Below, one piece after another: positions 7,810-14,636 of a DNA stretch of 58,469 nt (positions within the stretch are counted from its first letter, which is position 1; each line of letters begins with the position of its first letter). The translations under genes were made by a program, and so were the position numbers. The stretch lies in contig NZ_WNZY01000029.1 in NCBI RefSeq assembly GCF_009725205.1, forward strand, positions 1-58,469, in the 5' to 3' direction. The notes below the pieces were generated by a model, which was not told the origin of the DNA, ran no database searches, and worked only from the letters and a program-made list of their open reading frames with translations. The DNA comes from Paenibacillus timonensis (lineage in GTDB: Bacteria; Bacillota; Bacilli; Paenibacillales; Paenibacillaceae).

Positions 7810-8946
7810 TCAACTTATGGCTTGGGCAGTAATTTGTACGTTTTCCAGAATGATTGGTGTACCTGCGACTATCATATCCTGACCCAGCTCCAACGTCAAA
7901 ACTACGGGTTCCACCGTGTACAAACGACCTTCCTGCAACATGCCGTTGATGAAGAGATTTGCGTAGGAGCCTGCACCGGTTCCGGCAAATGCCAACGGCG
8001 GGCTGCCCTCGTCATCCGTAAACTGATTGGCGGGAATGTCGACGGTTCCGGTCAAATCGGTAAGGGGCGCATAAAAGTAGCGATACACAGCGGAAGTAAC
8101 TAGGACGGCGCCTACCGGTGGCCCCGGTGGCCCTTGCGGTCCCGGTACGCCTGGTGGTCCTGCTGGCCCGACCGCTCCCGGTGCACCTTGCGGTCCCTCG
8201 GGCCCCGCTGGTCCGGCCGCTCCCGGTGCGCCCTGCGGCCCCTCGGGCCCCGCTGGCCCGACCGCTCCCGGTGCACCTTGCGGTCCCTCGGGCCCCGCTG
8301 GCCCGACCGCTCCCGGTGCGCCCTGCGGTCCCTCGGGCCCCGCTGGCCCGACCGCTCCCGGTGCGCCCTGCGGCCCCTCGGGCCCCGCTGGACCGGCCGC
8401 TCCCGGTGCGCCCTGCGGTCCCTCGGGCCCCGCTGGCCCGACCGCTCCCGGTGCACCTTGCGGTCCCTCGGGCCCCGCTGGCCCGACCGCTCCCGGTGCA
8501 CCTTGCGGTCCCTCGGGCCCTGCTGGACCGGCCGCTCCCGGTGCGCCCTGCGGTCCCTCGGGCCCTGCTGGCCCTACCGCTCCCGGTGCGCCTGGCGGGT
8601 CCGCTGGCCCCGGCGGATCGGCCGACGCTGGCGGATCACTCGGCGGATCCGCCGAGACCGGATCGCCCGGTGGGTCTGCCGGTCCTGGCGGATCGACTGC
8701 TCCGCGCGCTTCGTCCGAGGCCGGCATCAGCCCCTTCGCGCTCGCCAGACGCTCCATCCGCCGCAACTCCTGGCGATAGCGCTCCAGGAGTCGCATCGCT
8801 TGCCGGATCTGTCTACGTAAAGGGGACACACGTCCTTTACTGCGCCCGCGGCGCTCTCTTGCCGCGGATTTCTTTTTCCTTATGGACGTAGCCAGCCGTT
8901 TACGAACGCGGATCTTCCCGCTCAATGCGCCTCTACCCATTCTCAT
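7810..8946 (-). CDS. Collagen-like repeat protein with C-terminal DUF4183 domain
   Basis: Protein of 378 residues. Residues 1-80 are strongly basic with a predicted helix rich in Arg; residues 85-125 are Pro/Asp/Ala-rich (DPPGPADPP). Next come nine nearly identical 15-residue Gly-X-Y units ([15 protein letters not shown] or GAA) and a tenth variant ending [12 protein letters not shown]. The last 100 residues ([23 protein letters not shown]) form a DUF4183 domain, also seen in the gene at 9136. Collagen-like proteins with small trimerising C-domains are exosporium or spore-surface filaments in Bacillaceae, so a spore-surface place is likely. There is no signal peptide, as expected for proteins placed from the mother cell. 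AGGGGGAA precedes the ATG. Confidence 0.85.
   Translation of the reverse strand: MRMGRGALSGKIRVRKRLATSIRKKKSAARERRGRSKGRVSPLRRQIRQAMRLLERYRQELRRMERLASAKGLMPASDEARGAVDPPGPADPPGDPVSADPPSDPPASADPPGPADPPGAPGAVGPAGPEGPQGAPGAAGPAGPEGPQGAPGAVGPAGPEGPQGAPGAVGPAGPEGPQGAPGAAGPAGPEGPQGAPGAVGPAGPEGPQGAPGAVGPAGPEGPQGAPGAVGPAGPEGPQGAPGAAGPAGPEGPQGAPGAVGPAGPPGVPGPQGPPGPPVGAVLVTSAVYRYFYAPLTDLTGTVDIPANQFTDDEGSPPLAFAGTGAGSYANLFINGMLQEGRLYTVEPVVLTLELGQDMIVAGTPIILENVQITAQAIS
8161..8592 (-). repeat. 45-bp tandem repeats encoding collagen-like units
   Basis: About nine and a half near-identical 45-bp units within the collagen-like gene, each encoding [16 protein letters not shown]. Units differ mostly by third-base changes (GGTCC/GGCCC, GCACC/GCGCC) and a Val/Ala switch. 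Copy number is expected to vary between strains and to be prone to assembly errors. Confidence 0.9.
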
Positions 8947-9076
8947 CCGATTCTTCCCCCTGGTCGACCTATCTTCCTTCGAACCTTACTTTCGTATCCT
9001 ATGATCGACCAGCCGGAGGCGCATGGGCGGATCTCTCGAAGCCAATCCCTTAAATTCCATGTTCAACGGAGGCGTA

Positions 9077-9145
9077 ATGCCGTTTCTATTCAGGCATTCA
9101 CGACATTATATGTATTGTATCGAATCTATCGATACATGCCTGTAA
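9077..9145 (+). CDS. Possible 22-residue upstream ORF coupled to the DUF4183 gene
   Basis: ATG at 9077 is preceded by GGAGGCGTA, the only good ribosome binding site in this leader. The reading frame ends with TAA at 9143-9145, 10 bp past the first base of the DUF4183 ATG (9136), so the two overlap. The DUF4183 start has no ribosome binding site of its own, which fits translational coupling. The peptide (MPFLFRHSRHYMYCIESID and three more residues) matches nothing I know. It may be a leader peptide or chance. Confidence 0.35.
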   Translation: MPFLFRHSRHYMYCIESIDTCL

Positions 9146-9549
9146 TTAAACCCGTTTTTACAGCGGTAGCTTCCATTCCGGTCGCCTCGGGAGGCGTCAT
9201 TACGACAACAGTGACGCCAACGGTTACCCGCTACTTTGCTTCCTTGACGCCGGGTATGATCGGCGCAACCGATACAACCATCCCCGCCGCCAGCTTCGTG
9301 GACGACGCCGATGCCGCGATTACCGACTTGCCGACGCTCACCGGCAGCGATTACTTTAACGTGTACATCAACGGCGTCATTCAGCAAGCCTCGTTGTCGA
9401 CACTGTCGACGGCCAGCCTGGTGATGAGCACGGTGGACGTATCGGCCGGGACCCCTATCCAGCTAGAAGTCGGAAGCTTCGGTGGCGTCGCTTCAACAAT
9501 TACAACGCAGCCCACGATTTCCGCGCCAACGATCACAATCATCACGTAA
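9136..9549 (+). CDS. DUF4183 domain-containing protein
   Basis: Protein of 137 residues. The region TTTVTPTVTRYFASLTPGMIGATDTTIPAASF and DYFNVYINGVIQQASLSTLS matches the DUF4183 domain at the end of the collagen-like protein encoded divergently about 190 bp away. These domains are probably small trimeric beta-rich heads or surface proteins of spores. The ATG at 9136 was chosen because the protein then begins just before the domain; the frame is open upstream to 9001 but the extra residues look non-coding. No ribosome binding site precedes the ATG; see the upstream ORF at 9077. The role is inferred, not known. Confidence 0.75.
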   Translation: MPVIKPVFTAVASIPVASGGVITTTVTPTVTRYFASLTPGMIGATDTTIPAASFVDDADAAITDLPTLTGSDYFNVYINGVIQQASLSTLSTASLVMSTVDVSAGTPIQLEVGSFGGVASTITTQPTISAPTITIIT

Positions 9550-9555
9550 TCGTTA

Positions 9556-9585
9556 TTGACGAGCTGTCCCCCAATCGCATAAAAT
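9556..9585 (+). promoter_or_regulatory. Sigma-A-type promoter of the crcB operon
   Basis: TTGACG (9556-9561), 18-nt spacer, TAAAAT (9580-9585). The predicted start near 9592 is just upstream of the fluoride riboswitch. Confidence 0.65.
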
Positions 9586-9599
9586 GGTGCCAACGCAAT

Positions 9600-9652
9600 A
9601 AGGCGATGGAGTTCGCCTGAACCGCTCGATTTGAGCTGATGACTCCTACCAG
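9600..9652 (+). ncRNA. Fluoride (crcB) riboswitch
   Basis: AGGCGATGGAGTTCGCCTGAACCGCTC followed by GAGCTGATGACTCCTACC matches the crcB motif: a GGCGATGG-N-GTTCGCC hairpin, a short second hairpin and the closing ATGA-CTCCTAC that forms the pseudoknot. The 3' part (9641-9650) is also the 5' arm of the following terminator, so fluoride binding should prevent termination. Two crcB genes follow. Confidence 0.93.
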
Positions 9653-9680
9653 ATCCTCTGGTAGGAGTCTGTCTATTTTC
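9641..9680 (+). terminator. Fluoride-riboswitch-controlled terminator
   Basis: GACTCCTACC (9641-9650) pairs perfectly with GGTAGGAGTC (9660-9669), followed by TGTCTATTTTC. The 5' arm overlaps the aptamer end. Confidence 0.85.
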
Positions 9681-9695
9681 AGGAGGTTGATTGCA

Positions 9696-10085
9696 TTGAA
9701 CATCTTTGCTTTAATCCTCGGCGGTTTCTTCGGGACAATCCTTCGTTATGGGCTGTCCTTCTGGATTCCAACTGCCGGGGCTTTCCCCTTGCCTATACTA
9801 TTGATCAATTGGGCTGGATGCCTATTTCTCGGCTGGCTTTTTACCGTTGCCGCCATCAGGAATATCCGTCCGAGCGTGCGCATCGGGGCTGGTACCGGGT
9901 TCACTGGCGCGTTTACGACATTCTCCACCTTCACGGTGCAGACCGTAGACGCCATACATACCGGACACCTGGCAATAGCACTCGCCTATCTATTGGCCAG
10001 TTTGATCGGCGGTCTTCTGATGGCTTGGGCCGGGGTCAATTTAGGCCAAAGAATGCGCATCTCTAAGGCAGGTGAAAACGCATGA
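9696..10085 (+). CDS. crcB: Fluoride channel CrcB/Fluc, first subunit
   Basis: Protein of 129 residues with four predicted membrane helices. GGFFGTILRYGLSFWI, LLINWAGCLFLGWL and GAGTGFTGAFTTFSTFTVQTV are the signature segments of Fluc channels, including the TTFSTF pore residues. Fluc forms an antiparallel dimer that lets fluoride leak out of the cell. A TTG start at 9696 with AGGAGG 9 nt upstream is preferred; the frame extends upstream only into the riboswitch terminator. It overlaps the second crcB gene by 4 bp. Two non-identical genes suggest a heterodimer, as in B. subtilis. Confidence 0.92.
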   Translation: MNIFALILGGFFGTILRYGLSFWIPTAGAFPLPILLINWAGCLFLGWLFTVAAIRNIRPSVRIGAGTGFTGAFTTFSTFTVQTVDAIHTGHLAIALAYLLASLIGGLLMAWAGVNLGQRMRISKAGENA

Positions 10086-10450
10086 CCGTCATTGTTGGAC
10101 TTGGCGGGATCCTCGGAACGCTTCTGCGTTACTATCTAGGGCAGTGGATTTCATCTCGGTCCGCCCATCAGGGCTCGCTTTTCCCTTGGGGAACATGGGT
10201 CATCAATCTCAGCGGCTCCCTCCTGCTTGGTATTTTGGCGGGATTGCACACGCAGCATTCGATCCCCGCGTGGAGCTGGTTGATGCTCGGAACCGGCATC
10301 TGCGGCGCTTACACGACATTCTCCACCTTTGGTTACGAGACGATAACGTTGATCGGAAAAGGATATAAACGCCAAGCTGTCCTCTATGTACTTTCCTCTG
10401 CGCTGCTTGGCGTGGCTTGTGCTTGGCTGGGCGGCTGGCTTGTAGCATAA
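10082..10450 (+). CDS. crcB: Fluoride channel CrcB/Fluc, second subunit
   Basis: Protein of 122 residues with four predicted membrane helices. GGILGTLLRYYLGQWIS, WVINLSGSLLLGILAGL and GICGAYTTFSTFGYET are the Fluc motifs. It is co-transcribed and translationally coupled (ATGA) with the first crcB, under the fluoride riboswitch. Both proteins are probably needed for a functional heterodimeric channel, since each is of single-domain length. Confidence 0.93.
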   Translation: MTVIVGLGGILGTLLRYYLGQWISSRSAHQGSLFPWGTWVINLSGSLLLGILAGLHTQHSIPAWSWLMLGTGICGAYTTFSTFGYETITLIGKGYKRQAVLYVLSSALLGVACAWLGGWLVA

Positions 10451-10557
10451 ATGTAAAGACGACCGAAGCAAGGCATACGCCCGTATAACGATCATGCGTA
10501 CCGACAGCTGCATACTATACAGCAAATCCGCGATCATGCGAGAAAAGGTGATTTCTT

Positions 10558-11661
10558 TTGGCCAGTTTTCGTAAAGCTTATTTACTGAAGCAGCGCATTG
10601 CCGGAAACATGCTGAGGAAGAACGGAGTCCACGGCATTGGCGTCGGCCTGCGGGACCCCAAACGCCCCAAACGAGGCGCAGCTATCATTGTATATGCCGA
10701 TGTCCTGTCAACAACCGTCGCCTCCAAAAAAAACGCGAAGTCAAAACGCACCCCCGCTTTACCTCGTTATCTGAAGCCCCGTGAAGGCGTGCCGATTCGT
10801 ATCGTACGCTCTCCCCGCTTCTGTAAACGAGGCAGTAACGGAAATGGCGGTAAATTCACCCGTCGGATCCGACCCGTTGTGGCCGGATACAGTGTTGGAA
10901 CGGCCGATGCTTCCGGCACGGCTGGCCTCATCGTTAGCAGTGACGCAAACGGGTGCAGCCGCTTGATCCTGAGCAATAACCACGTCCTCGCCGATAACAA
11001 TACCGGGCGTTTCTCGCCAACGCTCCAGCCCGGCGGCGCCGATGGAGGCACAACCGCCAAAGACCGGATCGGTCAACTGGAACGTGTCACCAAACTGAGG
11101 AAGAAACGGCCGAATTATCTGGATGCGGCGACCGCCAAGCCCTTCAGACGGTCTTTACTAAAGCCGGCTTATGCCGTCTATGGCACCGTCCCCGGCCATG
11201 TCCGTTCCTATAAAATAGGCGACCGCCTCAAAAAAGTCGGCCGCACTACAGGGGTCGTGACCGGCACGGTGGAATCGATTCATACCGATGTACAGGTGGA
11301 TTACGGGGATTACGGCAATTTGGGGACGATCACCTTCAAGGATCAAAGCGTTATCCGCGGCAAGCGACCGGTCTCCCTGGAAGGCGACTCCGGCTCCGTT
11401 TGGCTGACGAACAAAGGTAACCTCGCAGCAGCGGTCAATTTCGCCGGTTCGGAGAACGGGATGCTGTCCATCTCCTATCCCATCGAATGGTTTATGCAGG
11501 TATTTGGCGCTCGCGTGGCCAAACCGCGTAAAGGCCGGATGCTTCGACCCCAAAGGGGGAAGAGCGGAAAATATATGTGTATCCGACCGTTGCCTGCAAA
11601 ACTCGTGAAATCCCTACGTCCGATTCACGCTTCTCCCCGCCCTTTCCGGCGGCACGTATAG
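10558..11661 (+). CDS. Trypsin-like serine protease domain protein
   Basis: Protein of 367 residues. A catalytic triad can be read: His142 in LSNNHVLADN, Asp189 in YLDAATA, and Ser278 in LEGDSGSVW. The N-terminus (about 100 residues) and the last 60 residues are very basic. There is no signal peptide or membrane segment. Start is TTG at 10558 with AAAGGTGAT upstream. A CATACTAT element at 10511-10518 looks like a sporulation-type (sigma-E/K) -10 site, but no convincing -35 was found. The lack of a signal, the basic tails and nearby spore-surface-type genes suggest a spore role; this is inference. Substrate unknown. Confidence 0.78.
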   Translation: MASFRKAYLLKQRIAGNMLRKNGVHGIGVGLRDPKRPKRGAAIIVYADVLSTTVASKKNAKSKRTPALPRYLKPREGVPIRIVRSPRFCKRGSNGNGGKFTRRIRPVVAGYSVGTADASGTAGLIVSSDANGCSRLILSNNHVLADNNTGRFSPTLQPGGADGGTTAKDRIGQLERVTKLRKKRPNYLDAATAKPFRRSLLKPAYAVYGTVPGHVRSYKIGDRLKKVGRTTGVVTGTVESIHTDVQVDYGDYGNLGTITFKDQSVIRGKRPVSLEGDSGSVWLTNKGNLAAAVNFAGSENGMLSISYPIEWFMQVFGARVAKPRKGRMLRPQRGKSGKYMCIRPLPAKLVKSLRPIHASPRPFRRHV

Positions 11662-11671
11662 GAAATAATAA

Positions 11672-11701
11672 AAGCTCCCTAAGGGATTCCTTAGGGAGCT
11701 T
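11672..11701 (-). terminator. Terminator of the sigma factor gene
   Basis: AAGCTCCCTAA (11672-11682) pairs with TTAGGGAGCTT (11691-11701). On the minus strand TTTTATTATTT follows, so it chiefly ends the sigma factor gene; it can also stop the protease transcript from the other side. Confidence 0.8.
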
Positions 11702-11707
11702 ACAATG

Positions 11708-12601
11708 TTATTCCATAAAATCCTTCAGCCGCTTGCTTCGGCTTGGATGCCGCAATTTGCGGAGCGCCTTGGCTTCAATCTGGCGAATCCGTTCCCGGGT
11801 TACGCCAAACTCCTTACCAACCTCTTCCAAAGTCCGCGTACGGCCGTCATCCATCCCAAAACGCAGCCGCAGCACATTCTCCTCACGTTCAGTCAGCGTA
11901 TCCAATACTTCCTCTAACTGCTCTTTCAAAAGTTCATACGCCGCAGCTTCTGCCGGTGCCGGAGCATCGTGATCCTCGATGAAGTCGCCTAGGTTCGAAT
12001 CGTTCTCTTCCCCGATCGGCGTTTCCAGCGATACCGGCTCCTGCGCGATCTTCATGATCTCGCGCACCTTATCCGGCGTCAGATCCATCTCTTTGGCGAT
12101 TTCCTCCGGAGTTGGTTCGCGCCCAATCTCCTGGAGCAGCTGTCGCGAAATACGGATCAGCTTATTGATGGTTTCCACCATATGCACCGGGATCCGGATC
12201 GTTCTGGCTTGGTCAGCGATCGCACGGGTGATGGCCTGACGAATCCACCAAGTCGCGTAGGTGCTGAATTTGAACCCTTTTGAATAATCGAACTTTTCCA
12301 CCGCTTTGATGAGACCCATATTGCCCTCTTGGATCAGGTCCAGAAAGACCATTCCGCGCCCAACATAACGGCGGGCGATACTTACAACCAATCTCAAGTT
12401 CGCTTCGGCCAGACGGCGTTTTGCTTCCTCGTCCCCGTTTTCGATGCGCTGTGCGAGCTGGATTTCCTCCTCCGCAGATAACAGAGGCACCCGTCCGATT
12501 TCTTTCAAATACATTCTTACCGGGTCATCGATTTTAATCCCTGGCGGTAACGTCAGATCGTCGGTATATTCCATTTCATTATGCTTCAAGTCCTCAGTCA
12601 T
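11708..12601 (-). CDS. SigA-like RNA polymerase sigma-70 factor without region 1.1
   Basis: Protein of 297 residues. Regions 1.2 to 4.2 are almost identical to housekeeping Sig[39 protein letters not shown] (2.1-2.2), [34 protein letters not shown] (2.3-3.0) and [39 protein letters not shown] (4.2). The acidic N-terminal region 1.1 and linker of the normal 370-residue protein are lacking; the ATG at 12601 follows GGTGGGGGT. It is not beside dnaG, where the main rpoD gene lies in Firmicutes. It is thus probably a second group 1/2 factor able to read SigA-type promoters. What activates it is not visible. Confidence 0.88.
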   Translation of the reverse strand: MTEDLKHNEMEYTDDLTLPPGIKIDDPVRMYLKEIGRVPLLSAEEEIQLAQRIENGDEEAKRRLAEANLRLVVSIARRYVGRGMVFLDLIQEGNMGLIKAVEKFDYSKGFKFSTYATWWIRQAITRAIADQARTIRIPVHMVETINKLIRISRQLLQEIGREPTPEEIAKEMDLTPDKVREIMKIAQEPVSLETPIGEENDSNLGDFIEDHDAPAPAEAAAYELLKEQLEEVLDTLTEREENVLRLRFGMDDGRTRTLEEVGKEFGVTRERIRQIEAKALRKLRHPSRSKRLKDFME

Positions 12602-12674
12602 CTTCCAGACCCCCACCCTAAAAAATGAAAAAAATGCGAAAACCATTCTATATCTCTAAAACCTGTATATCCAT

Positions 12675-12703
12675 TTGACAATTCATTGGTATTATGCTAC
12701 TAT
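12675..12703 (+). promoter_or_regulatory. Sigma-A-type promoter with no ordinary gene downstream
   Basis: Perfect TTGACA (12675-12680), 17-nt spacer, TACTAT (12698-12703). The predicted start is near 12710. Confidence 0.6.
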
Positions 12704-12709
12704 TGAGGA

Positions 12710-12836
12710 GATTATTGCGTGTGTGCCTTGTGAGTGGCTATCCGTCATTTTACCACAGTTCATTAGCTCATACAAGTTTTATTTTTTATTATGTTCATGG
12801 AACGAGACGCTGATCCCTGAGGATCAGCGTTTTTTG
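12710..12836 (+). ncRNA. Candidate small RNA, about 125 nt
   Basis: An isolated transcription unit between the promoter at 12675-12703 and a strong terminator: CGCTGATCC (12808-12816) pairs with GGATCAGCG (12821-12829), followed by six T. Both flanking genes are on the opposite strand. A GTG at 12721 after GAGGAG could open a 31-codon frame ending in the terminator stem, but the predicted start would leave almost no leader, so a non-coding RNA is preferred. No known RNA family was recognised. Confidence 0.45.
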
Positions 12837-12866
12837 CGTCCCTCTATTCTTCTTATTCGACAAAGG

Positions 12867-13505
12867 TTACTCTCGATCCTCCCAAGCCCGGAGTAATGCA
12901 CCTTGAAAAATTTCCAAAGGCTGAGCACCGGATACGGCATACTTGCCGCGTAACACGAAGAACGGTACGCCGCGAATCCCGAGCCGTCTCGCTTCGTTCT
13001 CATCCTCACGGACTTCATCCGCATACGCATTTTGCTCCAGTACATCCCGAACCGCGGAACCATTCAGGCCAACCTCTTCAGCCAAACGAACTAGCGTTTC
13101 ATGTTCTCCAATATGCAGGGAATCCGTAAAATAAGCTCGGAATAAGCGCTCGTTCATTTCCTTGGCTTTGCCCTGCTGCCCGGCATAATGCGCCAACCGA
13201 TGGGCTTCGAACGTATTCGTCGGCACGATCGTATCGAAATTATACGTCAACCCTTCCGTTTGAGCCTGTTGCGCCACATTCCGGTTCGACTCCTGCGCCT
13301 GTTGTAGGCTGAGGCCGTATTTGACCGCCAATAATTCATGGATGCTCGATTCCGTGTCCTTTGGAGCACCCGGATCCAGTTCAAAACTGCGGTATACGAT
13401 TTCGATTTCATCCCGATAATCAAATAATTCCAGTGCTTTCTCCAAGCGGCGTTTGCCGATGTAACAAAACGGACAGACAAAGTCCGACCAAACTTCGATT
13501 TTCAT
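12867..13505 (-). CDS. DsbA family oxidoreductase, FrnE-like
   Basis: Protein of 212 residues. It begins MKIEVWSDFVCPFCYIGKRRL with the CPFC active site of the thioredoxin-like FrnE/2-hydroxychromene isomerase group, and ends with GIRGVPFFVL, the cis-proline loop. No signal peptide, so it works in the cytoplasm on disulfides or polyketide-type substrates. The ATG at 13505 follows AAAGGAGGAGATTGAC, an excellent site; the frame extends 48 bp upstream into the small gene before it, without a better start. Related to B. subtilis YwbO. Confidence 0.9.
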   Translation of the reverse strand: MKIEVWSDFVCPFCYIGKRRLEKALELFDYRDEIEIVYRSFELDPGAPKDTESSIHELLAVKYGLSLQQAQESNRNVAQQAQTEGLTYNFDTIVPTNTFEAHRLAHYAGQQGKAKEMNERLFRAYFTDSLHIGEHETLVRLAEEVGLNGSAVRDVLEQNAYADEVREDENEARRLGIRGVPFFVLRGKYAVSGAQPLEIFQGALLRAWEDRE

Positions 13506-13534
13506 GTCAATCTCCTCCTTTTTCCAAACACCCT

Positions 13535-13690
13535 CTACCGGATCAGTCCCCATTCACGTGCCTGTTCCTCGGTAAGGATAAATTGTTCCTGCTCCCAAAC
13601 CTCGTCCTCTTTGGTCAGTCCGAACGAAGCTCTGACTTGCGGCCAAATCCCCTTTTCCACCGCTTCACTTTGCGTAATGATGATTTTCAA
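13535..13690 (-). CDS. Small hypothetical protein of 51 residues
   Basis: A short frame just upstream of the FrnE-like gene and on the same strand, 29 bp apart. TTG at 13690 is preceded by GGAAGGAAG, and the product begins MKIIITQSEAVEKGIWPQV and ends TEEQAREWGLIR before TAG (13535-13537). The composition (acidic, Trp-containing, no low-complexity) looks like a real protein, and I recall similar small proteins in Bacillales that start MKIII and end with a GLI-type tail. Function unknown. Probably co-transcribed with the FrnE-like gene. Confidence 0.6.
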   Translation of the reverse strand: MKIIITQSEAVEKGIWPQVRASFGLTKEDEVWEQEQFILTEEQAREWGLIR

Positions 13691-13829
13691 TCCGGATCTT
13701 CCTTCCAAGTTAAGAGTTTGTCAATTAAGATTACCCGAATTGAAAACCTTCAAACGTACCTCAATCCGTTACCCCATCCCAATCATATGGAAATTATATG
13801 CGTTTATGCAGCGCCTCATTTCGCAAGAT

Positions 13830-13858
13830 GTGACTTGCCTGTCCATGGCGGCTATAAT
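13830..13858 (+). promoter_or_regulatory. Sigma-A-type promoter of the UPF0173 gene
   Basis: GTGACT (13830-13835), 17-nt spacer, perfect TATAAT (13853-13858). Predicted start near 13865, about 33 nt before the ATG. Confidence 0.55.
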
Positions 13859-13897
13859 AGGACGTGAAGGATATCTTTTCCATTAGAGGTGATTGGA

Positions 13898-14584
13898 ATG
13901 AAAGTTACTTATTGGGGACACTCCTGTATCCAGGTGGACACGGGGAAGCATCGACTCGTCATCGATCCGTATCTAACTGAGAATCCGACCGCTGCAGCGG
14001 CCGCCGAAGACATTCAAGCCGATTACGTCCTTCTTACCCACGGTCATTCCGACCATATCGCCGATGCGGAAAGCATCGCCCGGCGAAACAACGCCCCAAT
14101 TATTGCCATCGTTGAGCTAGCCGATTATTTTGCCACTGCCGGACTGCAAACCGTAGGCATGAACCTTGGGGGTTCTCGCATGTTCCCCTTCGGGAGGCTG
14201 AAGTGGGTACCGGCGCTTCACAGTACCTCCGTCAACCGAGACGGCGTAAGCTTATATCTAGGCGTCGCCGCGGGCATTCTGCTCGACTTGGACGGGTTTA
14301 CATTGTACCATGCGGGCGATACCGCACTTTTCAGCGACATAAAGCTGGTAAGCTCCCGACGGCCGGTCGACTTGGCGTTCTTGCCGATCGGCGACCATTT
14401 TACCATGGGACCCGACGATGCTCTGATTGCAGCCGAATGGATTGGTGCCAAACACGTCGTACCTGTGCATTACAATACGTTTGACGCAATCGCCCAAGAC
14501 GGTGAACGGTTTGCGGCAGAACTAGAGCGAATCGGTATACAAGGTCACGCCCTGAAACCAGGGGAATCCCTGGATACATTCTAG
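13898..14584 (+). CDS. UPF0173 metal-dependent hydrolase (metallo-beta-lactamase fold)
   Basis: Protein of 228 residues. LLTHGHSDHIADAE is the HxHxDH zinc motif of the metallo-beta-lactamase superfamily; LYHAGDTALFSDI and HVVPVHYNTFDAI supply further metal ligands. It begins MKVTYWGHSCIQVDTGKHRLVIDPYL, as all UPF0173 proteins (B. subtilis YtkL) do. The ATG at 13898 follows GAGGTGAT. Substrate unknown; the fold suggests hydrolysis of an ester, lactone or phosphodiester in the cytoplasm. A strong terminator follows. Confidence 0.93.
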   Translation: MKVTYWGHSCIQVDTGKHRLVIDPYLTENPTAAAAAEDIQADYVLLTHGHSDHIADAESIARRNNAPIIAIVELADYFATAGLQTVGMNLGGSRMFPFGRLKWVPALHSTSVNRDGVSLYLGVAAGILLDLDGFTLYHAGDTALFSDIKLVSSRRPVDLAFLPIGDHFTMGPDDALIAAEWIGAKHVVPVHYNTFDAIAQDGERFAAELERIGIQGHALKPGESLDTF

Positions 14585-14593
14585 GCGTTGATA

Positions 14594-14636
14594 ACAGCAA
14601 ATTGTTGCGTTTCCTGCAGCAATTTGCTGTTTTTTA
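14594..14636 (+). terminator. Terminator of the UPF0173 gene
   Basis: ACAGCAAATTG (14594-14604) pairs with CAATTTGCTGT (14620-14630), followed by TTTTTAA. The end of the converging MFS gene lies immediately beyond. Confidence 0.85.

Noticed and set aside
8161..8592. Regular repeats that could suggest a CRISPR array
   Set aside because: The units are contiguous and coding, with no unique spacers and no cas genes.
8112..8891. Long open frames on both strands through the collagen-like repeats
   Set aside because: They result from the GC-rich 45-bp repeats. Only the minus-strand frame gives Gly-X-Y triplets, a ribosome binding site and a DUF4183 domain.
12640..12681. Promoter for the SigA-like gene with TTGTCA as -35
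   Set aside because: At 17-bp spacing the -10 is TAGAGA, a poor match; the better TATAGA is 23 bp away.
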